Source of the DNA: Nageia nagi
Taxonomy: Eukaryota > Pinophyta
Direction: 5' to 3'
NCBI GenBank assembly: GCA_050084985.1
Contig: JBITNC010000001.1
Coordinates: forward strand, 94,116,001 to 94,180,000
Length of the DNA stretch: 64,000 bases
Under the pieces are notes generated by a model that ran no database searches, was not told the DNA's origin, and saw nothing but the letters and a program-made list of their open reading frames with translations. The position numbers were made by a program, and so were the translations under genes. How positions within the stretch are numbered: position 1 is the stretch's first letter; every line of letters begins with the position of its first letter. Below are positions 50,064 to 62,020 of this stretch, one piece after another.

Positions 50064-51520
50064 ATAGATGGAGTGTAAGAGCAAGATCAACAATGGTGGG
50101 AGCGAGAAGGGCATCGAAGGAGACAACGAAGATGTTGTAGAGGATGACAATGACTCGAGTGGGACATGCCTATGATCGGGGTGGAAATGTTTGCATCTTT
50201 TTTTAGTATAAAGGGAACCTTGGGGATGTTTTTGTTGTGTTTAAGGCTACAGATGTAGAAATGCAATGAAGGGACCCATATACATGATCAATCTGCAAAG
50301 AAGAGACTCACTATGTTTTGGTTAACACATATTGGTCTTGGTTGAAAGTTGAATGACGGCCTAACCCACATCTCTCAAAACCCTAACAGAGAAACGATAA
50401 GGCATTGATAGGGAAGGAAATACTTTTCATCTTCTAAAGCAGGAGTACAAGTTTCAAGCATGGATAGGACCCTTCTTTTACTTAACACAGGGTGTTAGAG
50501 TGCATTAAGGATGTGGATTTTTGTAGTGGTCTCCTTTCATGGGAAGGATCTACGAGGTTTGATTTATGTCTTAGGAATGTTTTAAGGTTTTTTCTCTCTA
50601 TTTTGCCTTGTTTTATTTCTATAGTTTAAGGCTATAACAGAAGTAGGATCCTAAGGCAATTGCTAGATTTAGAGGAGGGCCTCAATGTTTCATGTAAGAG
50701 ACAAGGATTAAATATTTTATTCAATACATTAACTAGGTGCATACTAGGTGTTGGAGTGCATTAAGGATGTGGAATGTATGGCATTGATCTCCTTATAGGC
50801 CATACATTGGGAAGATTCAAATCAGGTTTGGTAATGATTTTTAGGTGAAATTTCTTAAGCGCCCCTTTTGTATTTTTGTTTAATATTTTATCTTCCAAAA
50901 ATTATTGTAGAAAGCCTTGGTTTTTTATTAAAGACCAAACATTACTTGGTGATTTTGGGAGTGTTGTGCAATGAATGGCATTTTTAAATTTCAAATTTTA
51001 CAATTTCCTCCTAAATGGCTTTGGCTATCATGTCAAGAATAATAGGGTTGAACAATCCTTTGAGGGATCCTCCTAGAATAACTTTGAGCAAAGATCATAA
51101 AAATTTCACAGAGATAACAATCATGGATCTTAGAGCTTTAGTTCAAAGTGAGGATGAGAATAAATCTTTCATTCAATATGAGATGTTGTAGCAACATGCC
51201 TTCAAGATGTTGGGTATATGGGTGTTCTCTTAGTAATTTGGGATAAAAGTAATATACTCTACTATTTATTATCAATATCAGAGATTTTAGTTTGATAATT
51301 CCCTCTTGTTATGTTGAATATTAAAGCATTATTATTTTTGCTTTGGTGCCTATTGTTTATGTTAGTCTTTGGTTATATTTTCCCTGCCTCTAGTTCGCAT
51401 TGGTGGTGATGTTTCCTCTTTCTTCTCTTTGTAAAAGGTTTGAGGTCCTTTCAAAACCTCTTTTGTTAAAAGGTGAGAATCCTTTCAAAATTCCAAGTTC
51501 TATTTAATATCAATAAAAAC
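50064..51520 (+). mobile_element. 5'-truncated non-LTR retroelement insertion
   Basis: A 1457-bp insertion is bounded by identical 14-bp direct repeats, TAGAAATTTTATTT, at 50050-50063 and 51521-51534. The homologous locus at 63.7 kb lacks it and runs straight through the site. The 3' end (51411-51520) has the TTTGTAAAAGG, TCCTTTCAAAACC, AATATCAATAAAAAC pattern of plant LINE 3' ends, so it is a LINE 3' fragment in plus orientation. Inside, a segment of about 80 bp with GTGCATTAAGGATGTGGA recurs (about 50485 and 50745). No RT motif is readable. Confidence 0.75.
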
Positions 51521-51534
51521 TAGAAATTTTATTT

Positions 51535-51790
51535 GTGATATACTAAAAGAGATTAATATAGTTCATTATTTGGCATTGCTTACTCCAACTATTTGCATAA
51601 ATAGTACATATTACTTAATCCTTCTCAAAATAATTGTTACTACTTCTATAATTGTAGTCTTTCCCTACTATCAAATTAGTTTTATGCCTCCTAGTTATCT
51701 ATCTCATGAAATACCTCAACTTTAAACTTATGTCATTCCATCTATTACTTATTTAGTAAGAATGCCTACAATATTCCATGTACATACTCA
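51535..51790 (+). repeat. Dispersed direct repeat, copy 1
   Basis: It aligns with 63750-64000 at roughly 75-80% by eye, including GTTACTACTT and ATACCTCAACTT landmarks. With 49990-50049 it forms one copy split by the LINE insertion. The family is unknown. Confidence 0.65.
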
Positions 51791-53815
51791 TTCATTACTT
51801 TATTAAACTTTAGGTGTATCCAATGTATGCACATGTTCATCTTTTGCATCTTTAATATTAAAATATGTTATCTCCCTTTGTATCCTTCACACTATTGATC
51901 ATCCCTATGTATTTTAATTATTGCTTTTATTCCTCCTATTATATACATATGTCACTCCTTGTAATGCTTCATTCATCTATCATTTAACCCCTTAAGCACT
52001 TTCGATTTTCATATATTAAATCAATCATATTATTAACGTAATAGTCGATGGAATAGTTTCCTCCACCAATGGAATAATTTTCTCATATGAGACTTAAATA
52101 TTTATTCCACCATTTATAACACAATATTTTATCTAATCATACCTTTATCCCTCTTAACTTTATGTTGTTCCTTAACATTCATTACCTTCAAATATCCCAC
52201 AAGGTATGGTTAGCATGGATGAAATCATTAATTATTTTAGCATAATAAATATGTAATATAAATAATAAAATAAGTAGATAAAATGCTAGATTCAAATTGT
52301 AAACACCTAGAATCTTCACCTTGAAATAAATTTTAGTTAAAACCCCTTTCTTAAATAGATAATATTCACTATTCTACAAAATCATCCAAAAAAGATTAAG
52401 AAAAAATGTATTCCATATCACCATGCCACCTCACAAAAATCATGTCAATGTAAAATATATTTATCCAAGTCAAAAGAACTAAACTTTTATGAAAAAATTG
52501 ACAAGTCAACCCATATTCAAATTGCCCTCCAAAAGAAATTAAAAACAAGTGGGAAACTAGTTTCTAAAGATTTCTAATCAAGACTTATCAAATCTTTGAT
52601 AGAATCCCACTCAAAATTCAAATTTGGGTGGACTTAGCTTCCCACAATATATAAATTGAAGCCCCATAAGCCACTTTGAGGCAAGTGAAAACCAAGTTGT
52701 GTGTTGTCAATCTATCAAGTAATAAGTCAATATTTTGCCCTTCCTGAATCCTGGATCTACAAAATTACATCTATAATCATTACTTACAAAGATCTCAAAT
52801 AGTCTCAAGTGGGGATTGAGCTCAAAATTTATCATTCTTGTGCTTTCACATCAACCCTCCAATATCGAGTTGATTGAGTTTTCATGTTATATTTTAACAA
52901 TAGTATTATCTCAACATATCATAGCACCTGGAACTAACAGATCTTAATTTATGTTTACAAGTTACGAAATGTGAGATATATCACGTTTCATTTAAAAACT
53001 TGATAGGCTACTATGTTTTGATAGAAAGAGAAAAAATAGGAGTTTTGAACCACAAGAATTGATCCAAAATACATCCTCAATATTCGAACATATTATTGCT
53101 ACAAATATCAAGTAAACAAAGGTGTTTTTAAACATCACATCTGAATTTCACTTTGTTAAATTCATTTGGGCTTTCATATTGAAAGAAATTCTTGAACAAG
53201 CTTCTCTTGTATTTAACTTATTTTTTATTTTAGTTAAGTACTATATGACAAAGTCTAGCTTATGATTAACTTGTCAATGTTTAGTTAATTTAGTTGAAAA
53301 GGGAAGATAACACTTCTTGGATTAAACATATACATTATAGAGATTATTATGATTGTGAATTTAGATGTGTATATTTTGTAATGCCTACAAACTCTAACTA
53401 TTCTCTTATTCTTAGCAAGGAAATTTTTAGTTGGTGAATCGATGAATTATGGCTATAATTTTGGATTTTGGATTTTTGATTTGGCTAGTATATCAGCCAG
53501 TGGGTCCCATATTAATACCAAAATTTTATAAAAATATTTAAATTCCTAGACCATGTAGCCAACATTTTTACATGTATTTTAATATACTAACCTTCTTTTC
53601 TAATCCTATTTTAGCTCCTTTACCTTGAAATTATAAAAAGAATTAATAATCTCACCTAAATAGGCACTTATAGGTTAATACATTTATATACATACCAAAC
53701 TCCCTTTCAATATCACTACATCATAGAGGAGGAAGCTATTAGGTAACAACCTTGAGTTTGTGTTTATTTATATTACAATTCAATAAAATAGATTTGAAAC
53801 CTCCTTCCTACAATC
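51791..53815. other. Intergenic DNA
   Basis: I see no gene, LTR or tandem array that I can support. It may continue the dispersed repeat, whose second copy leaves the window at 64000. Confidence 0.4.
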
Positions 53816-53819
53816 GAGT

Positions 53820-54225
53820 CTAAAGTTGAACATCTTTTCTGCAACCAGAATTGAAATTCCTCCTTCAACCAAGTTTGAATATCCTTTCTACAATTGGTCA
53901 AAACCATCTTCTTGAAACCAAATTGAAACCATATTCTTGCAACCAGGTTAGAACCATTTTCCTAAAACTAGGTTGGAATCATTTTTGTGTAACCAGGCCA
54001 AAACCATTTTTCTATAACCAATCCAAAACCATATTTTTGCAATTGGATCAAAACCATATTCCTATAATTGGGTTAGAACCATCTTTCTAAAATTGGGCCA
54101 AAACCATCTTCCTGCAACTGGGCCATAACCATTTTCTTACAATGAGTGAGAACCATCTTACTACAACCATCTCAGAACCAATTCTTGTAACCAAGTCAGA
54201 ACCATCTTCTTGTAATCCAAGTTGT
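53820..54225. repeat. Minisatellite of about 28 bp units
   Basis: About 14 degenerate units of the form AACCATCTTCCTGCAACTGGG. The plus-strand ORF over it is a product of the repeat. A single inverted relative (GGTTGTAGGAAAATG) appears at 63567, on the other side of copia D. Confidence 0.8.
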
Positions 54226-54376
54226 GAGGTTACCCATAATTTGAAGCTTGCAAAACAAATCAACCATATTCAAAAGATCATAACATTTTGTATAGATATT
54301 TAATGAGGTAAAATGATACACCATTAAAAAGTTCATGAAAAACCCTTTCCAACAAGTGGTTACATGACCCCTTTTG

Positions 54377-54879
54377 TGTTAGAATTTGTAATGAAATATT
54401 GTGAATATCTAAACTCCTTGTAAGTTCAATTAATCACTTAAAGGATATGTAGATACCTTAAGGGATTAATTGAATTCTTTATTATGTGTGGACTTTGACC
54501 TAACCATGGGGTTAGTTGGTAGGTTAAAGTTAGGTCACACATTTATTGTAACCCTAACCTTACCCTTGGGTTAAAGGGAGGTTAGGGAGGTGCTCTCAAG
54601 CTATAAATAGAGGGCCTCTCCTCTTGTAAATACATCTAAGTTTTGGAGTAAGATTACTCTACTAGGTTGTGTAGGAGAGGAAGAGAATTGTAGTAAGAGA
54701 GGTGCATAGATTGAGAATAGAGAACTAGTTGTGGATGTACTCCCAAGGAGGGAGGAACCACATTATATTGGTGTCATATTGTGTGAATGTGTTAGTAGCT
54801 TGTAGATGTTGCATGTTGAATGTGATTGAGCTTTCTATAGTCTTGGACCTTGGGAATTAGAGTAGTGCTAATTCTCTCA
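54377..54879 (+). repeat. 5' LTR of copia D
   Basis: This 503-bp LTR runs from TGTTAGAATTTG to ATTCTCTCA. A TATA box, TATAAATAG, lies at 54602-54610. Confidence 0.95.
54602..54610 (+). promoter_or_regulatory. LTR TATA box of copia D
   Basis: TATAAATAG is followed by a GC-richer AGGGCCTCTCC stretch, so initiation is expected about 30 bp downstream. The same box lies in the 3' LTR near 63244. LTRs of B and C have it in the equivalent place. Confidence 0.65.
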
Positions 54880-54881
54880 AT

Positions 54882-54893
54882 TGGTATCACAGC
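54882..54893 (+). other. Primer-binding site of copia D
   Basis: TGGTATCACAGC lies two bases after the LTR, one mismatch from the TGGTATCAGAGC PBS of A and B. Confidence 0.85.
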
Positions 54894-55663
54894 TTGGTGT
54901 GGAAGCTCTTCTTCTACATTTTAGAGGTTCTTCATCCTTCTCAAATTTGGAGATCTTAATCCTAATCTTCATTGTGAGGTAAAAGGTTTGCAAAGGTATA
55001 ACCTTCTATCCTTCTTTAACTAAGTTCATTATGATACTAATTTTTTGTATGATTATGCTAGCTCAATGTCTTAGCAAAAATAACTTCAAATACCATAATA
55101 TATTTTTGCTACTCTCTTCTTACTAACAATATTTTATGTTAGTAATCTATTTTTAATGTACAAAGAAAATGCCTTTTTTTTGTGAGCAAAAATATATTAT
55201 GATAGCATCTTATTGAAAAGTTTTTTTTACAATAGTCTTTTGTGAAAAATATCAAAAAAAAGAGGAAGGTGCAATTTTTTACATATGTTATTGTTGAAAT
55301 AAAGTGGAGGACTTTATTTACAAGTTTTGAAATAGTTACATAATACTTTATTTCTTCTCTAAATTGTCTTATTTTTTGCAAAATTTTAATGCAAATAGAG
55401 GGAAATAATTTCTAGAGGCAATTTTAAAAATTTTAAAGTAAACATAAATGAAAGTTCATTTATTTTTGCAAAAAAAGGAGGAGGGCTAAAAATAGAAATA
55501 TAATGCTTTTAACCTCTAGTGTGCATTTTTTAAAAAGGCAGCTCTCAATATTTTTTATTCAAAATTTAGATTTTTTGAGAGCAATATTTTTATATAATAT
55601 ATTTTTTCAAAAATACATTTAAAGGGGTCTTAGATTAAATAAATCATATTCTAAAAATATATT

Positions 55664-56480
55664 CGGGGGGGTCAAGAAAATTAAAATATCCTCTCCCGTT
55701 GGTGGCTCCTCCCGTCACGCGCAGCCTCCTCCCTCGCGACTGAATCCTCTCAACCGGTAGCCTCCAGATCGTAGCCCGCCCGCCTGCCTCTGCCTCCTCC
55801 AGCACGCGTAAGGTCTGAAAATTGTTTGACAAACTGCCTCATCATCTGGGGATGCTTCACTTCGTGAACCTTAACTTGAAAGAAATCCTCCTTCGCTCCT
55901 TGCAATTTAAATCATATTCATAGAATAGATGGCCATACGACCACGTCCTTCACTCCGTAGACCTGTATGCAGAATATGGAAGCGTAGGGTAGGCACGGTG
56001 CATGCCACGTGAAATTGTTTGACAAAATGCATGAAGCAGATAGATTTTTATCCTCCTCGCCAGCCAACCCCTGCACATTTCTCCTCCACACGTAGCCTGA
56101 TCGGATATGCACAAAATGGATATGTTAAAAAGGTTTGTGACTTGTTTGCTAGAATCCCTCACTCCGTGCACCCCGTATCTCCCTTGTGCGCACCTGAAGT
56201 CTAACCTACCTTCCCCGTAGCCTCTTCCACTTCTCCTCACCCCCGTGTTGCTCAGACTCTGCACCACAAGCATGCAGGTCAACTCCTAGGCACTGCCACT
56301 CTGCACCATGAGCAAAATGCTCCTGCACTCTCCTTCCTCTCCTTTTGCACTCCTCCTCTCAGTCGCCAGCCTCCTAGTGGTTTAGCCATACACTCCTCTT
56401 CCTCCCCAACACCTCCACAAGCTATCCTCTAAATGCCTTCATGCAGGTCATCCTCCTTCCCACGATCAAGGTTGATGGCT
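55664..56480 (+). pseudogene. Captured PPR gene fragment inside copia D leader
   Basis: This GC-rich island in an AT-rich element encodes, in sense but in separate frames, pieces typical of plant PPR proteins: V-D-L-Y-A-E-Y-G-S-V-G (about 55950-55985), K-L-F-D-K-M-H-E-A-D (about 56013-56042) and S-L-I-G-Y-A-Q-N-G-Y-V-K-K-V-C-D-L-F (56094-56147). The order L-Y-A-x-x-G-S, L-F-D-K-M, then I-G-Y-A-Q-N-G-Y is the normal order of consecutive motifs in a P-L-S class PPR protein. Stops and frameshifts break it and the C-rich flanks (55680-55800, 56170-56480) are not recognised. It reads as host gene sequence picked up by the retrotransposon. Confidence 0.6.
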
Positions 56481-57535
56481 GCCAACTTCTTGCAAGTATT
56501 CTTAGTCACTTTAATGCACATAAATGCATTAAGTTAGTTTAGTTGACTACTTGCATTTTTTCTCTTCCAAAAGTAACGTATGCTTTTCTTGGTGGAAGAA
56601 AAAGGGGGGGGGGGTCATATTTTAAAATTACAAAGCATTTAATTATTTATTGACTTAGAGAATTTTTTAGTGCTTAAGGTAGAAGAAGAATTAAAAATAG
56701 GGGTATGGGTATCCTATTACAACTTGCACACATATACTTCTTAGGCATTTAATTTTTTACTTACTTGCTTACAAGTCAATTGCTCCCATTAAATGCACTT
56801 AGGAGTACTTAGAATATTTCTAAAATTCTACTCAAAATTGCATGTTTAAATTACTAAGGTGCACATGCAATTTTTTAATGCTAACCTCTTAGCATTTTTT
56901 CTAAGCATAGTAATTTAGTCTAAGCATGCTATTTTTTAAGTAAATAAGGGAAATTTTTTTACTTAAAATGCATACTTATAAGACAAGTCTTAGCATACAA
57001 TTTTTTTAGGGATAAAACCTTAAGTGAAAAGGTGGGAATTGGTATAATTTTTACTTAAATTTTATCTAGATCTTGCATGCTAGACTTGTGATACATGTCT
57101 CTTTATCTTGTAAACCTTATTTAGATATTGCATGCTAAATTTTTGATGCATGTCTCTTTATCTTGTAAACCTTATCTAGATATTGCATGTTAGACTTATG
57201 ATGCATGTATCTTTATCTTGTTTGAAGAATAAAACATGCTTAGGACTTAAATTTTTAAGTTAAATAATGCATGATGCATGATTACTTAATTTTTTTAAGT
57301 CATGGAATAATGCATGTTATGAATTAAATACTAAGTAGGACTTAGTTCTTTTGTTTAATTCATTAAGTGCTTGAATAAATTGAGCAAATTATACAAAATG
57401 TAAAAGTCCTTTAGGGGTTAGTACAAAACCCATTGGACTTTTTAAGGTTTTTCAAGCTCGTTTGGATGATGCAATTTTACTTTACTTTATATTTTTGCAC
57501 AATTTGCTTATACTTGCAAAAATGCAAATATTGAA

Positions 57536-58020
57536 AGTAACCCCTAAAATGAACACATTCGCACATATTCTTCTACAACATGACTTGTTTGGGGAGCCAC
57601 AAGGTGAGGACAGGGCATACTGGAGCCCTTTTAGTCCGAAGACCTGAGTGGTGGTAAGTCCGTCATAATTTCCCCTAAGACCTCTATTGGATTGGACATA
57701 ACTCTATTAGGTGGATAGGCATGTGTGTAGTGATACCACATGTCCGCATGTCCATTTAGGGATTATCCTGATAACCTAGGAGGAAAACTAAAAACCTTAA
57801 TCAAGATAATTAAAATGGTCGGTCCAAGATACGTCGGATCCTTGGAAAATAGTTGGTCCTTCTCCTTGTGAGAGTATATTACTGACCAAGGTGAACTGGT
57901 TGAGGACTGGTAGTACCTGGGCTCCACCTTGCGGGCATCTAGGTGAAGGCCTAATTCTATACAAGAAAACAACCCCAACTTTATTCCTCTACGGATCGTG
58001 GTTATAAGTTTGCACATGTG
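57536..58020 (+). promoter_or_regulatory. Leader block conserved in all four copia elements
   Basis: It is closely matched at 20845-21330 (B) and on the minus strand at about 35900-36430 (C) and 90-640 (A). A landmark is GTCCATTTAGGGATTATC near 57750. It ends about 90 bp before gag. Stops fall in all frames, so it acts as RNA or DNA. Packaging, dimerisation or translation control are possible roles, by inference only. Confidence 0.55.
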
Positions 58021-58106
58021 GGACATGTTTACTTATGTTTGATTTGTATAGATGGAAACTTGTAAAAATTTGCATTCTTATTGCATATTTATTTTTTATA
58101 CAGACA

Positions 58107-61100
58107 ATGGTTGAAACCTTCATACCCAAGCACATACTTGATGGTTCCAACTACGACATATGGGAACCTCGTATGAGAGTTGAGTTATAGGCAAGGAAGC
58201 TGTGGCAGACAGTAAATGAAGATCTAGTTGCTCCTACAGATGAGAAGGCCCTTGAAATTTACAACTCAAATAATGAGTTAGCAACCTTAATGATCTATCG
58301 TGCAGTTTTAGATGACATCCTTCTCATGATTTCTTCCTCAACATCAGCAAAAGAAGCTTGGGATAGACTAAAGAAAATTTACCTTGGGTCCAAATTTTCA
58401 AGAAGGTTCACCATTCTACAAAAGTTTTTGCAATATCATCAAGGAGAAGATGAAAGTGCCTCAATCTACTTGAACAAAATCATTGACCTTAGGACACAAC
58501 TGGTTGGCTATGGGTGCAATTGGATCAATGATGAGTTCATGGTCTTCATTATTCTTCAAAGCCTCTCTACAAAGTTCAGTAACTTTGTCACAGTTATGGA
58601 GACTAGGCTCGATGATGAAGAAGATGTCATATCCCTTGAAAATCTTTCTAGACTCCTTCTGAAGCATGAGGAAACTTTGAACAAGAAAATGTTGAACATT
58701 TCTCCAAAGGATAATAACATTGCTCTAGGAGCAACCAAAACTCCTTTCAAGAAGATGTTCAAACATTATAAATTCAAAGATAACAAATCCTCATCTACCA
58801 TCAGGAAGCACGGTAACTTCAAGCAAAGAAATGACAAAGCTGGATCAAGCAAACCAACACCGCAGGAAAAGTTTGATGGAAATTGTAACTTTTGTGGCAT
58901 CTTTGGGCACAAAGAGTATGATTGTCGCAAAAAGAAATTTGCTCAAAAAGGCAAGGGAAATGCAAATGTGAGAAATTTCAATAATAAAAAGAAGAACAAG
59001 CATGCTGCTTCTGTTGCCTACTACTCAATGACTCAAACTATTTCAAATGATTGGATTATTGATTCAGGATGCACTAATCACATGTGTTATGAAAAGGATA
59101 AGTTTGAAAATTTTCATAAGTACAACAAGGATACAGTTGTGATAGGTGATAATACAGTCCTTGATGTTCAAGGAATAGGGAATGTGAAGATTCATGGAAA
59201 GGTGCTTGATAATGTCTTTTATGTGCCTAAGCTAAGGATGAATCTTATCTCTGTAATTCAGATTACAAGGACAGGATGCTCATTTGAGTTTACCTCACAC
59301 TCCTGGTGTGTTAAGAATGGACTTGCCACTTTGATGAAAGGATCAGTAAAGAATGACCTTTATATTATGGATCAAGTACCTTCAAAGATTTGTCTTGCTA
59401 CAAATGTGTGTTCAAAAGGTAATCTTTGGCATCAACGATTAGGGCACCTTAACCACAAGAGTATTCAAGATATGAAAAATCAAGAACTTGTGGAAGGTTT
59501 ACCTAATATTTCACCCATAATTGGTCTTTGTGAAAGGTGCATTCTAGGAAAGATGAATGGGCAAAAGTTTGAAAAAGATAAGGCAACTCGGGCTACTCAT
59601 CCTCTTCAGCTTGTGCATTCAGATTTGATGGGTCCATTTCAGACTAAGTCTCTAGGGGGAGCTTCTTATGTTTTGACCTTCATTGATGACTTCAGTAGGA
59701 TGACATTTGGTTATCTACTTGAGCACAAGGATCAAAATTTTGACCAGTTTAAAGACTTCAAGGCACTTGTTGAAAATCAAACTGATTTTAAGATCAAAAT
59801 GCTAAGATCTGATAATGGGGGTGAGTATAATAGCAATGAGTTTAATGACTATTGTGTTAAACATGGGATCAAGCGGCAATTCACAATCCCATACACCCCT
59901 CAGCAAAATGGCGTTGCTGAAAGAAAGAATCGCACCATTATGGAAATGGTAAGATGCATGTTGGGTAACCTTCCTAGTTTCTTATGGGGAGAAGCTGTTC
60001 ACACTGCTATTCACACCCTAAATAGGTGTCCTACTAAAGTAGTTGAAGAAAAAACTCCATATGAAGCATGGATAGGTAAGAAACCTAACATCTCACACTT
60101 CAGGGTCTTTGGATGTGATGCATTTGCCTTCATTACCTCAGAGAAAAGAAAGAAGCTAGACAAAAGATCAGAAAAATGCATCTTTGTGGGGTATGATAAT
60201 TAGCATAGAGGTTACAGGCTCTACTCCTCATCCCATAAAATAGTCTTTGTTTCTAGGGATGTCAAGTTCAATAAACTTCCTGAGGATACGACTTATCATG
60301 TTGAGGTGTCTAATTCAGATGATTCTATGCCTGCACCTAACTGGTTGGATGATCATGTAGGGAAGTCACCATAAGAGCAAAATTCTCTAGCTCAGAGAAT
60401 TACAAGAAGTATGACCTTGAATAAATCCTTATTTGCCAAAATTGATAATATGAATGAGCCATCAACATTCAAAGAAGCTTCCAAGCAAGAATGTTGGATG
60501 GAAGCTATGAAAGTTGAATATGAGGCACTCATGAAAAATGAAACTTGGGATTTGGTTCCTTATCCCAATGAGAAAAATGTGATTGGAAATAAATGGATAT
60601 ACAAGGTCAAGTACAATTCTGATTAGTGGCTAAAGGATTTGCTCAGAAATATGGTATTGATTATTAGGAAACCTTTGCTCCTGTGGCCAAGATGCCTACT
60701 GTCAGGATAATCCTTGCTGTTTCTGCAACTCAAGGATGGAAAGTTTTCCAAATTGATGTCAAGAGTGCATTTCTCAATGGTGACTTGGATGTAGAAATCT
60801 ACATGAATCAACCAGAAGGATTTATTCCATAAGGAAAAGAGTCTCTTGTGTGCAAGCTAAAGAAGTCTTTGTATGGACTTAAACAAGCACCTAGAGCATG
60901 GTACAAGAAAATTTTAGGATTATTTGCAGATATTGGTTTTTCCAAGTGCTTCTCTGACTCAGATCTCTATGTACTCAATCAAGGAAAAGATGTGGTCTTA
61001 ATTCTCCTTTATGTGGATGATCTTCTCATAACAGGCAACAATATTGAAATCATCCAAGAGTGCATATCCAAACTAAAGGCAACATTTGAAATGACTGATC

Positions 61101-61969
61101 TAGGTCTATTGCATTACTATCTTGGAATGCAAGTATACCAACATAAAGATTGTACTTATCTTAGTCAATCTAAGTATATATCAGACATCTTGCAAAAGTT
61201 TGGAATGGAGGAGTGTAGATATGCTGCAATACTTGTTTCTCCTGGAATCGTTGTATCATTGAGCTCAGATTCTCAGTTGGCTGATGCTACAGCTTATAGG
61301 CAATTAATCAGTAATATTCTATATTTGACTATCTCTCTTCCTGATATTACCTTTGCAGTGAATCTGATGGCACGATTCATGCAAAAACCATATGTTGAAA
61401 ACCTCAATGCTGTGAAGCAAATCTTGAGGTATGTGGCAGGGACAAAGGATCTTGCTCTTAAGTATTCCAAAGTGCCCTCAATTGTTCTCTCAGGGTTCTC
61501 AAATTCTAATTATGGGGGAGATAGAGATGACATAAAATCAACCTCTGCATATGTGTTCAGCATTGGTTCAGGTGCTATCTCTTGGGCTTCCAAGAAGCAA
61601 CCTACTGTGACTCTTTCTACCATCGAAGCTGAATATTGAGCCATGTCTGTTGCCACCCAAGAAGCTATTTGGTTAAGACATCTTCTAAACGAAATTGGGT
61701 ATAAGCAAAATGGCCCATCTCTTATTTCTTCATATAATCAATCGGCTATCTCTTTGGCTAAGAATCCTGTGTTCCATCAGAGAACTAAACATGTGGAAAT
61801 CCAAGCCCATTTTATCAGGGAGAAGGTTCTAGATGACATCATACACTTGGAGTATTATCCATCTACTGAAAACTCCACTAATCTATTCACCAAGCCCCTT
61901 CCTGAAGCTTAGTTCAGCAAGCTTAGGGATTCTCTCGAGTTGGTGAAGTTTGCCCTCAAGGGGGAGTGA
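58107..61969 (+). pseudogene. Copia D gag-pol polyprotein, seven stops and a deletion
   Basis: The frame runs from MVETFIPKHILDGSNY (58107) to K-G-E-stop (61967-61969). The longest open part is 58290-60203. Domains in order: gag; zinc knuckle C-N-F-C-G-I-F-G-H-K-E-Y-D-C (about 58880); protease D-S-G-C-T (about 59059); pre-integrase L-W-H-Q-R-L-G-H; integrase with D (H-S-D-L-M-G-P-F, 59619), D (L-R-S-D-N-G-G-E) and E (G-V-A-E-R-K-N-R-T) all kept. RT follows with F-Q-I-D-V-K-S-A-F-L-N-G and Y-V-D-D-L-L-I-T-G (about 61010), then RNase H with S-T-I-E-A-E-Y. Stops: TAG 58188, TAG 60201, TAA 60372, TAG 60665, TAA 60830, TGA 61637, TAG 61910. About 28 bp are lost at 60620-60625 relative to B, shifting the frame. 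All catalytic residues are intact, but no full polyprotein can be made. Confidence 0.93.
61956..61966 (+). other. Internal PPT-like sequence at the end of pol
   Basis: TCAAGGGGGAG matches the true polypurine tract next to the 3' LTR. B (25343-25353) has the same duplicate and C a decayed one. It may be a second plus-strand primer or the scar of an ancestral shorter 3' region. Confidence 0.45.
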
Positions 61970-62020
61970 AGTTTGAACCTTGTTAGTGATGACAACTTCA
62001 CCTCTAAGAGGCCTTTTTTG

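Larger units (their letters stand above)
54894..58106 (+). other. Long leader of copia D
   Basis: 3.2 kb of sequence precede the first gag codon. Parts: AT-rich DNA, a C-rich segment with PPR fragments (55664-56480), an ATGCATG-rich zone (about 56930-57350), and a block (57536-58020) conserved in all four copia elements of the window. A short 61-codon frame at 57462-57647 is not conserved in B beyond P-K-M-N-T, so I do not call it a gene. Confidence 0.75.

Noticed and set aside
55950-56282. 110-codon minus-strand ORF in copia D leader
   Set aside because: It is antisense to the PPR-like pieces, which read in the plus direction. No domain is recognisable in it.
58188-61912. Glutamine recoding of TAG/TAA (suppressor or alternative code)
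   Set aside because: The stops mostly replace Gln, but one replaces Arg, there is also a frameshifting deletion, and plant nuclear genes use the standard code. Decay by C-to-T explains them.
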